From assembly GCA_964030475.1 (NCBI GenBank), contig CAXIPT010000001.1, forward strand, positions 13,841,301 through 13,905,300: a stretch of DNA of 64,000 nucleotides, in the 5' to 3' direction. Source of the stretch: Tethya wilhelma (taxonomy: Eukaryota; Porifera; Demospongiae; Tethyida; Tethyidae). The first letter of the stretch is position 1; each line of letters starts with the position of its first letter. The notes under the pieces were generated by a model, which was not told where the DNA came from, searched no databases, and saw only the letters and a program-made list of their open reading frames with translations. The position numbers and the translations under genes were made by a program. Of this stretch, positions 14,530 to 31,556 are shown one piece after another.

Positions 14530-15522
14530 GTGTTGTGTGCAGTATAAAAAATGTCCTTGACAATAGCATTCTATAGAAAGAGATGAACCAACCTACATCA
14601 TCACATCAGTAGCTAAACTCACATGTGTACAGTTGTCCCAACAGCACATTTCTTGTCGGATCATCTCTTACACTTCCCTCCAGTGCTTGCACACTCTCCA
14701 CACTGCCATTGACGTAAAACACAGCATCTTCAGCAAACACTGTCAGTGTCACATGATGCCAGTAGCTTGGGTCCAGCAGTAGGCCACTCACAACTATCGT
14801 ACGATAAGCCTGACTCCCTGGAGCTAGAGAAGACGTGTCGAAATTCTGAGGAAGATAATCAAACGTGATATTTGTTTCACTCAGTGTGAGAGCGTAGTTT
14901 CTCTCTTGTCCATCCGAACTTGACTTGGATATCAAGGTCCTGAGTATATAGAATTAATAGTATTAAAGTTCAAACCACAGGTTTATCATAATAGCACATC
15001 TAATTCTTTCATCTAATGCACCACAAACCAATGCAGGTACAAATTCAACACACACAAAAAATCAGCATACCCAACATTATCAGCCTCTTGGTTTATCCAG
15101 GCAGCAAACGAGAAGCCATTCTCTCCCACAGTGGGTACTTCAGCTCCAGGCACAGAAACAAACGAATTTTGAAATCTGAGGGCACCAGTGGAGCTGTCAG
15201 GACGGCCTTCAGTGGTTGAGACCCCTGAACCAGGCGTGCCGAGGAGAGCAATGCGTGTAGCTAAAGGAGAAGTTGAAGAGAATGGACACGTGTTGTTACA
15301 CGTCTCTCTAATGCAATTAGGCGCCAAGGAAGCAGCTGTGTCTCGTGTGTATCGGCAGAAATCCTCGGCGTTGTTGACCCCGCATACAGACGTGGACGTC
15401 ACTGGACGATATGAGGCCACACTTCTGATTTGTGGATATTCTCCTAGTACTTGAGCATTGCTACACAGCCACTGAGTGTGCAATACTCCTAGCAGACTCA
15501 ACAAAAACGTGACAAACTTCAT
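1..15522 (-). CDS. USH2A-like: usherin-like (USH2A) extracellular matrix/adhesion protein, 3' part outside the window
   Basis: Exons read on the minus strand: 15522-15071, 14939-14633, a partial exon 14495-14476 cut by an N, 14197-13918, 13725-13535, 13409-13209, 6580-6303, 6050-4901, 4765-4602, 4403-3567, 3464-3183, 3142-1823, 1736-1656, 1548-1231 and 1116 to beyond base 1. Apart from the two joins around the N-damaged exon, every junction is GT-AG and keeps frame; about 2330 residues are visible. The domain order (signal peptide, LamG-like, laminin N-terminal, laminin EGF array, four FN3, two LamG, more FN3) is that of vertebrate usherin, a large membrane-anchored protein of the hair-cell ankle link and photoreceptor periciliary complex. 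The transmembrane segment and PDZ-binding tail would lie to the left. The role in a sponge, which has ciliated choanocytes and larvae, is inference. Domain groups are listed separately. Confidence 0.88.
1823..3142 (-). CDS. usherin-like gene, FN3 first half plus two LamG domains
   Basis: One 1320-base exon. It opens with the A-C strands of an FN3 (SVSLEWQDPMRPNG, then SSYTVQRR), passes into a first laminin G domain (FATFFHEDG, RVDFLALELREG, DGEWHTVVAVQNG, TIYIGGIP, GCLFGIYLNG) and then a second (SWLFEIRTTDSQGLVFFAS, DGQWHSVLIEQSE, VFFGGVP, FSGCLRAM). It ends in GLVPFTG, which is the FN3 second half and continues in exon 1736-1656. The two LamG domains are therefore nested inside one FN3 domain. 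Confidence 0.87.
3183..4403 (-). CDS. usherin-like gene, four FN3 domains before the LamG pair
   Basis: Exon 4403-3567 encodes three fibronectin type III domains and exon 3464-3183 a fourth. Each shows the usherin-type FN3 pattern: a core Trp near the start (ISWEFP, ATWSEP), an xPNGx turn, and the Tyr/Leu corner (LVPFTTYSYLI, LMPFTEYSFIL) followed by CTSGGCGSS-type loops. The phases are compatible at 4404, 3566 and 3182. The acceptor at 3465 follows directly on a (CA)n tract that takes the place of a normal pyrimidine tract. Confidence 0.88.
3466..3515. repeat. (TG)n microsatellite at a splice acceptor
   Basis: About 25 TG units on the plus strand, so (CA)n on the coding strand. It runs directly into the AG at 3466-3465 that starts the usherin exon 3464-3183. 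Confidence 0.95.
4602..6580 (-). CDS. usherin-like gene, laminin-type EGF array
   Basis: Three exons (6580-6303, 6050-4901, 4765-4602) encode about ten eight-cysteine laminin EGF modules. The first begins CACNGHSSRC directly after the laminin N-terminal domain, and its first codon is completed by the last two bases of the exon ending at 13209. Repeating signatures are GLKCDQCESGF, GRCLCKQNVQG and CDCNTNGTFDGS. The large exon 6050-4901 carries most modules without an intron. The exon at 4765 has a normal acceptor and ends with GTTAGT, a slightly weak donor. Such arrays form stiff extracellular rods. Confidence 0.88.
6894..6902 (+). promoter_or_regulatory. TATA box of the kelch-kinase gene
   Basis: TATAAAAGG stands about 160 bases upstream of the ATG at 7063, inside the large usherin intron and on the opposite strand. 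It suggests that the nested gene has its own promoter. No transcription start was mapped. Confidence 0.5.
7063..9363 (+). CDS. protein kinase with coiled coil and kelch repeats, intronless
   Basis: 766 residues in one exon. The kinase domain covers about 20-310: glycine loop LGHGSYGAV (25-33), the Lys in CAAKII (46), catalytic loop HRDLSSNN (Asp156), DFG (174-176) and PAYMPPEAL. It looks tyrosine-kinase-like/TKL rather than classical Ser/Thr; the substrate cannot be predicted. A Gln/Glu-rich coiled coil with repeated QQQTIED units covers about 325-405. Residues about 455-766 form kelch-type beta-propeller repeats (VVVIGG, LYLMGG, VLAIGG, LLVIGE). No signal peptide or membrane helix is seen, so a cytosolic protein is likely. 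All key catalytic residues are present. The gene lies in an usherin intron on the opposite strand; lack of introns suggests a retrocopy. The last repeat (LLVIGEMGQ) may end the propeller early. Confidence 0.88.
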   Translation: MDRPQEAGDYSYKFGNVQIFKNQELGHGSYGAVYKAKCDALPCAAKIIYPLLFGSNALPQEVRPQGKEHRQPLQRFEAECRFLSQIKHPNIVQYLGMHHDPETNAPVLLMELMDESLTHFLETPQNKVLLHIQVNILHDTALALAFLHTNGITHRDLSSNNVLLIAGSRAKVTDFGMSTLIDTATPHLASLTQCPGTPAYMPPEALSKPPKYSEKLDCFSFGVLIVQTITREFPDPADQLQARELLDLQGRKIMVDVRISEVERRQSHINLISEAQPLRPLALDCLKDRDVERPTTQELCESLEELKTTPLYASSVRQIRDRELLIQTQRETIQDNQKQLQDQQQTIEDKQQTIEDQQQTIQDKDQQLRRMEQEVQLKTQENQQLQRKIKQLLAQQHLQHKNHQLRPQSPSSEGVGVEFQQGMADNDSLRQIQRLQTQLQQLVESDQHKQEPEVRKKTVSSELKLTWRKGPNTPTGMSRGSVATIGNIVYINPVQSKDIYTFECDTSEWSRILMCLYEFTTLIAINGELSTVGGRRTNYSGTTYTNKVVTYHNYQWVELYPPMHDQRIRATVLSTSSHVVVIGGTCNGNYWMSKLSTTEVLNLNSSQWSSASSLPYGISSATATLSLSGETLYLMGGNTDTRSRDNQYCVLSCQLRDLVEQSTPSSLAQETSSTTTHSKVWHNLPDLPVWYSTCVTVQGHVLAIGGFDKQGKAYSSHVHRYDQQKNQWIVISNMATGYSSCLATVLPNNNLLVIGEMGQTEIATIE
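9364..10162. other. intergenic DNA inside the usherin intron
   Basis: About 800 AT-rich bases between the kinase stop and the peroxidase ATG. I see no convincing coding potential. The region must hold the 3' end of the kinase gene and the peroxidase promoter, but I find no clear TATA box near the peroxidase start. Confidence 0.6.
10163..12017 (+). CDS. secreted animal haem peroxidase (peroxidasin/myeloperoxidase family)
   Basis: Two exons, 10163-10226 and 10288-12017, split by a 61-base GT-AG intron that keeps frame; about 597 residues. Exon 1 is a signal peptide (MGEDIAKTIIVLVIVSTGYS). The mature part shows the family landmarks: CRTFDG-like start (NYRTFDGTCNN), distal His in MQWGQFLDHDID (about residue 130), the LWLREHNRLA segment, proximal His in AYRFGHSLI (about 358), LNIQRGRDHG and a conserved Arg/Asn helix. 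It would use H2O2 to oxidise halides or phenols outside the cell, in defence or matrix cross-linking. No Ig, LRR or other extra domains, so it is closer to peroxinectin-like stand-alone enzymes. AATAAA at 12199 may be its poly(A) signal. Both the start and the short intron are supported by the leader. Confidence 0.92.
12018..12735. other. intergenic DNA inside the usherin intron
   Basis: Contains the peroxidase 3' end with an AATAAA at 12199-12204. A 79-codon minus-strand reading frame (12476-12237) has no recognisable domain and no splice partners that I can find. Nothing else is seen. Confidence 0.5.
12736..12912 (+). pseudogene. decayed copy of the kelch-kinase 3' end
   Basis: The run from about 12736 matches the kelch gene around 9193-9365: the pieces for YDQQ-N, the SCLAT segment, a NNNL-VVIGG segment, and a close match to the last codons and stop (ccacaatt followed by gaatatt). 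Insertions and deletions break the frame and no kinase part is present. It is a partial duplication about 3.4 kb downstream of its source, in the same host intron. Confidence 0.75.
12913..13208. other. remaining usherin intron sequence
   Basis: AT-rich sequence between the kelch remnant and the donor site at 13208. No gene or repeat is recognised. Confidence 0.5.
13209..15522 (-). CDS. usherin-like gene, 5' exons: signal peptide, LamG-like and laminin N-terminal domain
   Basis: The start ATG at 15522-15520 opens a hydrophobic leader (MKFVTFLLSLLGVLHTQ), followed by a Cys-rich stretch and a concanavalin/LamG-like fold with FSFAAWI and ALTEREVTEVYTG-type motifs over exons 15522-15071, 14939-14633, 14495-14476 and 14197-13918. 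The laminin N-terminal domain follows, with NINITLRLTDFLYE, a GLTFRPVQYYADDC segment and the closing YYSIREVTIAAR just before the first EGF module. The exon at 14476-14495 is cut by the N at 14496. Its visible end (QALTE) gives phase 2 and joins 14197 correctly, whereas a direct join of 14633 to 14197 would break the frame. Confidence 0.85.
13419..13467. repeat. (TG)n microsatellite beside a splice acceptor
   Basis: About 24 TG units. On the minus strand the (CA)n tract ends within about 10 bases of the acceptor AG at 13411-13410 of the usherin exon 13409-13209. Confidence 0.95.
14349..14530. repeat. short foldback repeat plus (TG)n tract and N, in the usherin gene
   Basis: Bases 14349-14456 form an inverted repeat with arms AGCCTCATTCCCAGGCCC and its near-complement ending at about 14456. 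Related half-arms occur near 23837 and 62940. A (TG)n tract starts right after the N at 14496. The N and the tract interrupt an exon of the LamG-like domain, so this spot was probably collapsed in assembly. Confidence 0.7.
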
Positions 15523-15995
15523 GACTAAAATTGCAGGCTCTCTGTTCTTCTTGAGGGTTTGATCATGAACCAGCCCCTCCCCTTTTCAGTTCCACAGATT
15601 TGCAAGCACCAAACTCCTTCCCAGAAGTTGTTTGCAAGCAAAAGCAACAAAATTTTCAACTCTCTTCGAGTCAACTTTGGCACATATACTTTGTTTCGTT
15701 TTATATTGCTGATCTGTAACAGTTGGCTGTACCTTGAGCAAATAAAGGGGCGTGCCATGCAGCATCTCAAAGTGGGCGTTTCTCAGAATCCGCGATGCGC
15801 TCACTTGTGGGTGGAGTCAGCGGTCGGCACAAACATAATTACATCATTGTTGTGGCTAACTCATACGATTTATGTTCATTACGTTGGCGGAGAGGTCACA
15901 TAGTTGCTAATTCCCTCATACTCCACACCCTTCTAGGACTGAGAAAGCTAAGATTTAGTGAACTTTTCTCACACAACTGTGAACGACAAGACAAA
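15523..15995. promoter_or_regulatory. shared upstream region of the divergent usherin-like and SPT genes
   Basis: The minus-strand usherin ATG (15522) and the plus-strand SPT ATG (15996) face away from each other across 473 bases. This interval must hold both 5' UTRs and promoters. No clear TATA box is seen for either gene. A bidirectional promoter is possible but is inference. Confidence 0.5.
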
Positions 15996-20102
<4,107 letters not shown>

Positions 20103-20771
20103 TGAACACAAGTCATAGATTTACATAATTTGCTATGTTTTAATGCCCTTATTATTTTCTTATGTTCTCCTGGTTTTTATCACATAGTTATTGCTACATT
20201 TTCAGTGTCTTTGCTGCCTTTTATTTCCACTAGATTTATGAGTTTGAAGCAAGTGACTGTGTACACTAGCCTTAGGACAGATGTTCTTCAAGAGGAGATG
20301 CATATTATAGTTGCATGATCCTTAAGTGGGGGGGGAGGGGGGGGGCACTAGATGCATATGGTCAAGTGCCGCATTTAGTTAAATTTGTTTGCCATTGACC
20401 CCCTGTGACCCCTAGCTACCCTATTGTCACCTTTGCTCCTCCCATCCAGAACCTGCATAGCCTTTAAAAACTTAATTTGGTTGCTAGGCAATGGCATACA
20501 AATGCATGATTGTGCATGCATGCTTTCCTTACAACTTAGAATCTATTAATCAGATTCATGACTTTATAAGAGACGTCATTGTTTACAACTTTATAATTTG
20601 TGGGCGGAGTTGCACAAAAAGCATGCTAATGGTCAGATTCAGGTCACGCCATTAAAACGTGGTCACATAGTTGCAATTCCCCCAAGCTTGTATATAGACC
20701 ATCTATTCAGCCACCACCCAACATCATCCATATATTGCTGCCTCCATATCATATAGAGATACTGCTCTGAT

Positions 20772-24655
<3,884 letters not shown>

Positions 24656-25861
24656 CAAACACATGCAATACTATTATAGCTTATGCAAATTTTATTCTCT
24701 TCCTTTTTTTTAATACTCTCTCTCCATTTATATATAGCTAGTGTAACTATTTTTACCACGAACTTTTTTTTACTTTCGTGTAATTCCCAATGTTCTATAC
24801 TCATCTCTCTTTCCAATATTAATGGTATTTTAGCCATACTAATGTGATAGGACTGCAAGGTTTTTGAATTACCACAACATCAATAATGTCCTTGGAATGT
24901 ACAATCATAGATAATATGCAAAATTAATATTAATGGCTTATTCATATAGTCCCATGTAGTGACTTGATTGTGAATTTGATAACTATCTAGTTATATGATG
25001 TCCATGCAGTACATCTGTAGTGAGTCTATCTGGACTAAGTTATTAGGTTGTTAGGAAGGTTATTAATAACACAGGAAGTAAGACAGATAAAAATAGTAAT
25101 AACAACATGCATGCCAACTTGAGCTCTCTATAGACTTGACTATAGGTCTTGCTCCCTGGGAACAAGGCTAGTCTTGAACCACGCGACATCTGGCAGCGGA
25201 GATAGTGGTGACTCTAAAGACAAACAACTCTATCAAGCCTCTAGAATGTGACCAATGAGGTATCAATTCATATCCTGTGGCCAACACAGGCAGCAGCTGC
25301 ATGTCTCACTAAGAAAACAGTCCCCAAAAGGAAACAACAAGCAATAATGAATCAAACTCTCCAAAAAGCTTAAGCAAATTATTCAAGTATTAGAATCAAG
25401 TAACTGCTATCGTATTCACAATCGTAAAATTTAATGTGAGATCCAATAGCTGCAATGCAAATTAGCTGCCTAAAATAATGTACATTTATTGATTGTGGTT
25501 TACTATAAAATCATTGTGGTTATTTTAGGTATGCTGTGCATAGTACTATAATGGCAATAATTATGGCAATAATTATGGCAACTGAAGTCCAGTTAATGCC
25601 ACAAAATTTATTGGTGATATTTTAAACATATCTATAATAATTTATTATAATAATATTTTTACTATGAGCAACTATACTATTGCATTACAATGCCAAGCCA
25701 TGTAACGTGGTATGTTCACAAAACTATAGACTTATGAGTACAACTAGAGTAAAACTAAATTAGACTTCATAATATTATTTATGTAGTGGTTAAAGCATGA
25801 CTTTAAGAATCACCTCAATCTTTGCCATTCTATAGGAATGAAAAAATATTTATAATTATTA

Positions 25862-26780
25862 CTACTGAATATAAATCTCCAGCAATCCAACTGTGGTGTC
25901 TTCATTAGTAGTGTCAGCGTCTCCACAATTACGAACCTCAATATCCTCACTAGTAGGGGAGGGAAGTTGAACACTGAACCAAGGTGGTGTGTTGAATGTG
26001 CAACACTGGCTGTTCAAACATCCCTGTCCATCCCAGAGTGGCTCAGAATAATGATCACGACTCCAGTTAGGTGCAAAGTGTCCAGCCTCACAGAAATAAT
26101 TGTCTCCCACATAGGAGGGTGGACGTGTTCCAAATCTGGGATCATCAGGAGCAGCACAGGGACAGGCAGATCAATAATTATCTGGATGTGTACTATTTTC
26201 TCTTGGTTCATTACCAGCTGCAAAGGTCCAGATGTGTTTGCGAGGAAATTGTCCATGAGTCACACTAAGACCATCAACATAGTTGTCATCTGCTGTGCCA
26301 GTTAATAGTTGAGACGTATGTCGATTAAAGGCATTTGGTGAATAGTATTGATATCGGCATTTGGTGAATAGTATTGATATCCAACAGCTCTGCCACACAC
26401 CTTGCTGTATTGAAAGTTACGTGTAGGAAAAATCAATGATATACACAGCCACCTATATTTGAGGGTCATCCACATGATCTGATTGAGGTGTATTCTCTCC
26501 ATGGTGATGGACACTGCTGTGAGGGATCTCTCATGTTAAGGGAGACTACTTTCTTCCAAAGTCCTTCTCCACAAGCTGGAACAGTCATGACATTTTGCAG
26601 CAAGCTTTGCACAGTAGATTTAACGTTCCCTTGAGCTGTATCTCTGTCCTGATCAGCTGGACATGTGTCATTATTTCCCTCTATGACTGCAATAGAAGGT
26701 GTCTGTATAGCAAGCAGCATTGGAGGGAACATCAAGGCAAGGAAGACAAGACTGTGACTGAATGCAAACACAAAACTCAT
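25862..26780 (-). pseudogene. secreted Cys-rich family, broken copy A
   Basis: The first part (from 26780) starts with the same leader and PSIAVIEGNNDTCPADQD segment as intact copy B. The frame is lost around 26460. A short tandem duplication lies near 26325-26385 (GGCATTTGGTGAATAGTATT twice), and a further frame change falls around 26170. The C-terminal part, from VGDNYFCEAGHFAPNW to the stop near 25864, is still readable in another frame. It is not expected to make a full protein. Confidence 0.8.
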
Positions 26781-27441
26781 TTTCTTTGGATTTTGTAATC
26801 AGAGGATTGACGTTAATCAGATTGAAGTGTGTTGCTTATTGCAAGTCACTGCTGCCTTCTCTCTTTTATTACAAACAATTCCATTGTACTACTATGTAGG
26901 TAATTGGGAATCCATAATTATGCATTTAGCAGACATATAGGCTCACATTAAAGGACTCCAGTAAGCATGACTACTATTGTGACAATGTCCATTATGTCAG
27001 AGTATTGGTAGCCTGCACTATAGTTTATTTAATTTTTGAAATTAATTGTACTCCAGCTGCTAAGAGTATGGCAAAATAATAGCACAAACACATAATGTAA
27101 GTGTACAAGGAATCATGTGGTTATCTGCCAATAGTATCATTTAATGGAGGAACAGACACAAGGTTAGCTAATAGAACACAAAACAAAGGTAATTGCTCTC
27201 CAGGTGTATAGGAGAAATGTACAGAGAATCCAATAGTATTAGAGATCAATGACCCAAAATAAAATTTGGACTAGTGTCAAAGAAGTTTGCCAGCTACAAA
27301 GACCTAAACGATCTTCTTTACTCAATGGCTACCCAACAATAATCACTTCATTAATAATACACACTTATTCAAAAACACCAAACAAAAAGCCAAAATTAAG
27401 TACAATAATAAACAAGTATAATTTTTGGTAGTTGTATAGAA
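26781..27441. other. intergenic DNA between secreted-family copies A and B
   Basis: AT-rich DNA. Just upstream of copy A the minus strand carries TAATAAAAGAG near 26870, at the place where copy B has a TATA box, so it is a probable decayed promoter. Nothing else is recognised. Confidence 0.5.
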
Positions 27442-28329
27442 CTATTGAACATAAATCTCCAGTAATCCAACTGTGGTGTCTTCATCACCTGTTCCTTGGT
27501 CCCCACAAATACGAACCTCAATATCCTCACTTGTAGAGGAGAGAAATTGAACACTGAACCAAGGTGGCGTGTTGAATGCACAACACTGACTGTTCAAACA
27601 TCCCTGTCCATCCCAGAGAGGCTCAGAATGGTGATCTTGACTCCAGTTAGGTGCAAAGTGTCCAGCCTCACAGAAATAATTGTCTCCCACATAGGAGGGT
27701 GGAGGTCTTCCATATCTGGGGTCACCAGGAGCAGCACAGGGGCAAGCATATTGCAAGTGACCTGGATTTGTATTTTCATTTGGTTCATTTAAACCAACTG
27801 CAAAGGTCCAGATGTGTTTTCGAGGAAATCGTCCGTAAGTCACACTGAGACCATCAACATAGTTGTCATCTGGTGTGCCAGTTGGTTGAGCTATGAAGCG
27901 AACAAAACCATCTGGTGAATAGTACTGGTAACCAATGGCTCTGCCACACACCTTGCTGTATTGAAATTCATTTGTGGGGAAAGTCACTGGTACACAGCCA
28001 CTACTGCCTGAGGGTCGTCCACATGATCTGATTGAGGTGTATTCTCTCCATGATGATGGACACTGCTGTAAGGGATCACTCATGTTAAGGAAGGCTACTT
28101 TTTTCCAAAGTCCTTTGCCACAAGCTGGAACAGTCATGATATTTTTCAGCAAGCTTTGCACAGTAGATTTAATGTTCTCTTGAGCTGTATCTCTGTCCTG
28201 ATCAGCTGGACATGTGTCATTATTTCCCTCTATGACTGCAATAGAAGGTGTCTGTATAGCAAGCAGCATTGGAGGGAACATCAAGGCAAGGAAGACAAGA
28301 CTGTGACTGAATGCAAACACAAAATCCAT
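27442..28329 (-). CDS. secreted Cys-rich protein of unknown function, intact copy B
   Basis: Single exon, 295 residues. A hydrophobic leader (HSLVFLALMFPPMLLAIQ, about 8-25) predicts secretion. About twenty cysteines and conserved blocks follow: SWREYTSIRSCGRP, CGRAIGYQYYSPDGF, DNYVDGLSV, RKHIWTFAVG, CPCAAPGDP, VGDNYFCEAGH, PLWDGQGC, SQCCAFNTPPWF, TSEDIEVRICGD and a terminal VGLLEIYVQ. I recognise this block pattern from uncharacterised secreted proteins of marine invertebrates such as cnidarians, but know no function. A TATA-like element lies about 85 bases upstream. Its decayed neighbours A and C show a local gene family. Confidence 0.85.
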   Translation of the reverse strand: MDFVFAFSHSLVFLALMFPPMLLAIQTPSIAVIEGNNDTCPADQDRDTAQENIKSTVQSLLKNIMTVPACGKGLWKKVAFLNMSDPLQQCPSSWREYTSIRSCGRPSGSSGCVPVTFPTNEFQYSKVCGRAIGYQYYSPDGFVRFIAQPTGTPDDNYVDGLSVTYGRFPRKHIWTFAVGLNEPNENTNPGHLQYACPCAAPGDPRYGRPPPSYVGDNYFCEAGHFAPNWSQDHHSEPLWDGQGCLNSQCCAFNTPPWFSVQFLSSTSEDIEVRICGDQGTGDEDTTVGLLEIYVQ

Positions 28330-28410
28330 TGTCTTTGATCTCCTTGGAGGTTTATTGTTTATCAGACCTTAATAATTTATTGTGCAGCTTATACAAATTT
28401 GCTGTCCCTT

Positions 28411-28417
28411 TTTTATA
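28411..28417 (-). promoter_or_regulatory. TATA box of secreted-family copy B
   Basis: TATAAAA on the minus strand about 85 bases before the ATG at 28329. Sequence position only. Confidence 0.45.
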
Positions 28418-28964
28418 AACAGCAGCTCCAGTAACACACTGCTGAGTCATAAACACCCACTTTGTTTTTGTGTAGATGATTACACAGGTGGTTTACTATG
28501 AAAATAATTACCAATGTGGTCGCGTGAAGCCTATTTTTGGGGATGCCTAGCGCCTACCGTGAATGTCTCTGACTGCCTGTACCATACTCATTCAGCTTTC
28601 TGCCATGATGACCACTACCCATGAGGCTAGAGCTATTGATTGTGTATGGGATCATAATTTGTTTGCATCCTTTTACAATGATACTGTATTACATTAATAG
28701 GGCACATCAAAATTGTGAACAAGTCCAATTCATCTGAAGAAGGAAGAGCAATAACAGCCTTTCAAATTGAGATAGCTAGTCTTTATTGGTACAGTTAACT
28801 TAGCATACAATAGAGCAATACAAGGTGGAGGCATTAAGGCTATAGAAAGCAAAGTTAAGTGCACCCAACTATATATATATATAAAAAACAATAATATATG
28901 GCAACAATAAAATTAATAACTAACAAAGTAATAGTATAGTTAAAAAGACAAGGACAATACAGTA
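28418..28964. other. intergenic DNA
   Basis: No gene recognised. An (AT)n stretch lies near 28872-28885. Confidence 0.5.
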
Positions 28965-29225
28965 CTCCTAAAAGTGTTGATCGACTCTATGTCAGTAACC
29001 TCTTGCGGTAGTGAGTTCCACAAGGATACAATGTTCGAAAAGAATGAAGACTGATATGACCTGGATGTCGACTGGGGCAGACTCAATTGGTGGTGTTTGG
29101 AAGAGCGGGTCACAGCTGTAGGTGAGGTTGCAGAGGAGCATCAGGAAAGTCAGTTAACCCTTTAATAATTTTTAAATAGATGACATAGGCTGGCAACTAC
29201 TCTTCTCTGTTGTAGTGAGGGTATA
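28965..29225 (-). mobile_element. LINE reverse transcriptase C-terminal remnant
   Basis: On the minus strand the peptide pieces QQRRVVASLCHLF, KIIKGLTDFPDAP and FFSNIVSLWNSLPQEVTDIE follow in order, with a one-base frame change in an A-run. The RR-x-A-x-L then F-x-N-x-V-x-WN-x-LP pattern is the usual C-terminus of non-LTR (jockey/CR1-like) polymerases. Only this tail is present. Confidence 0.7.
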
Positions 29226-30402
29226 TTACAATTATGAAGTTGAGTTCCCTATGGTGGACATAGATGCCCCCACCAGACTCAGCTCAGAGATTGGGGCAAG
29301 AACAGTCTATATCTCTGATGACCCTTACCTAACATCTAGTTCACTAATGACATGATTGAGGTATATGGTATACCATACGGTACGGTACTATAGTGATTAC
29401 CAATACTTGCAAAATCAGTATACCAGCCCCACTCCATCGACCCTCATTGTCCTCCGGATGATGTTCATGATTGCATATTGTATACACACAGATCTGCGTT
29501 TTGGTTGAGAAATGGCAGGTGGAGGCAGTGGGAAGCATACTGAGGACTGTATCAACTTTGGTAATGGTATGTCACTAATGGGTTGATTGTGTGTTCACTG
29601 TGCTCATTCCTAATTAAGCCTCGGCACGTGCGTAGCACGTGCAGAGGATTACGGTATACCGGTAGTCGTTTTGTCTGTGTGTCTGTCTGTCTGTCTGTTA
29701 CTAAATTATCTGAAGAACGGCAGCTTCAGAGTCAAAATGGAAGGTACTTACGTTCATGAATCGATATTATCTTGAAATTTGACGTGTAGAATCTTGCAAA
29801 ATGCTGTAGTTTCTGAGATCTGAGGCTTTTGTGCTTCTCTGAACGCTTAGGCTTCGAAACCGCACCCATTGATCACGCCCCATATAGTGTGCGTTATCTA
29901 GAAATACTGTAGGGCCTGGATCACGGCCTCATAGATGGAATTGAGCTTCTTGGCTGGCTTGGCTGCTTGGACAGGTAAGTAGCTCAATGATTGCAAGTTG
30001 AATATAGTGAGGTAATGCTTGTGTAGAAATAGGTTAGTTGTGTGTTTTGTCTATCAGTGCCTGACTGGCTTTCAGTGTGATCATGGGGCTATACCAGCTG
30101 ATATAAGCATCAAGGTATTACTGTTTACTGACCATCCAGTTTCTTTTCTTAACGGAGGTTATTATAGCTAGGTTGACCGCAGCTCAGCACATCCTTGATT
30201 GCAGCAGCTAGAATTTTCGATAGTAAACCATGTTAGGTTCAGCCTGCCGTGATTCAGGCCACCTTGCAAGTTGCTGAACTTGCTGCATACAGGCTGAAGT
30301 CTCAGTATACTGATGGTCTTTTATAATGTTTGTGTGTACATGTTTAGTTGTACATGCTAGTTGAGTGCGCCGAGGCTTATGCACCGTAGGTGCCTTCATT
30401 AT
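29226..30402. other. intergenic DNA with interspersed repeats
   Basis: Contains a GC-rich palindromic word (GCACGTGCGTAGCACGTGC) at about 29625-29643 and a (GTCT)n stretch at about 29670-29698. No gene is recognised. Confidence 0.5.
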
Positions 30403-31520
30403 ACACAGTGGTGTCTCAGTCAAGAAGTACATATACATTTCATACCATATAGTTATACACTACATTTCACAGGGTCTTCTCTCGTGAGTCGTTAAAGAGG
30501 AAGATTGGAGTGGTTGTGGTTGGATTCCCAGCCACTAGTCTAATCTGGCCGGGATATGTCTCTCAGCCTCCCACACAAGAGAAATGCTGGACTTTGTAAG
30601 AGAGTTTTTTTTGTGTTCTTTGTGTTGAGTTGTTTTTCATGTGTGCACTTGCATGTGCAGGCTCTCAAAGAGATAAGTGAAGTGGGTGATTTACTATCCT
30701 TGAAGAAGTAACAAGCACATGCAGTGTTATAGCTTATGCAAATTTCTTATTCTTTTTAATGCTCTCTCTCTCTCCATTTATAGTTAGCGTAACTATTTTT
30801 TTTCAAGAACTTTTTTTTACTGTGTCCTTATATATACTCATCTCTCTTTCCAATATTAATGGTACTGTAGCCATGCATATACTAACGTGATAGGACTGCA
30901 TGGTTTTTGAAATACCACAACATTAATGTTATTGGAATGCATTGTACTACATGCAATAACATGCAGATAATTATGTCAATAATAATGGTTATATAGTTTG
31001 CATATGCATTGTAAATGTGTGATACAATTGTATATAATTATCATTGTAGCTTATAGTCCTATTATAATACAGTGACTTGTGAATTTGATTGTATGATGTC
31101 CAGAGACTAGGTTATTAGGTTGCCAGATTGAGGTTATTAACAACACAAGAAGTAAGATAGATAAAATATAATAACAACCTGCATGCCAATTTGAGTATAG
31201 ACTCAATCCCTGCAGGTCGTGCTCCCTGGGAACAAGGATAGTCTTGAACCACACGACATCTGGCAGCAGAGATATAGTGGTGACTCTGATTAAAGACAAA
31301 CAACAGTTACTCAATATCAAGCCTTTAAAATGCGACCAATGAACTATCAATTCAGATCCTGTGGCCAACACAGGCAGCTGTCTCACTATATAAGAAAACA
31401 GTCCCCAAAAGGAAACAACACACAATAATGAATTAAACTCTCAAGGAGTAGGCATAAAGTAAATATTGGAATCTCATATTAAACTTTACGATCGTGATTA
31501 TAATGCTAGCAATTAACCGA
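30403..31520 (+). repeat. segmental duplication, unit 2
   Basis: Degenerate counterpart of 24329-25460, including the SPT exon 11-12 fragment and the flank with GCTCCCTGGGAACAAGGATA near 31220. Confidence 0.75.
30473..30711 (+). pseudogene. SPT long-chain base subunit 2, exon 11-12 fragment
   Basis: Matches exons 11 and 12 of SPT copy 2 ([12 protein letters not shown], then [11 protein letters not shown], intron, ALKEISEVGDLLSLKK stop), including the intron. A 7-base loss after GFPATSL breaks the frame and removes the IESRAR segment. No upstream exons are present, so it is a non-functional fragment. Confidence 0.9.
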
Positions 31521-31556
31521 CCAAAGGCATCTGGTGAATAGTACTGGGACGTCATT
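31515..31556 (-). pseudogene. short fragment of the secreted Cys-rich family
   Basis: About 40 bases (encoding YYSPDAFGR) match copy C around 32548-32585. An isolated scrap from the same duplication history. Confidence 0.65.
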
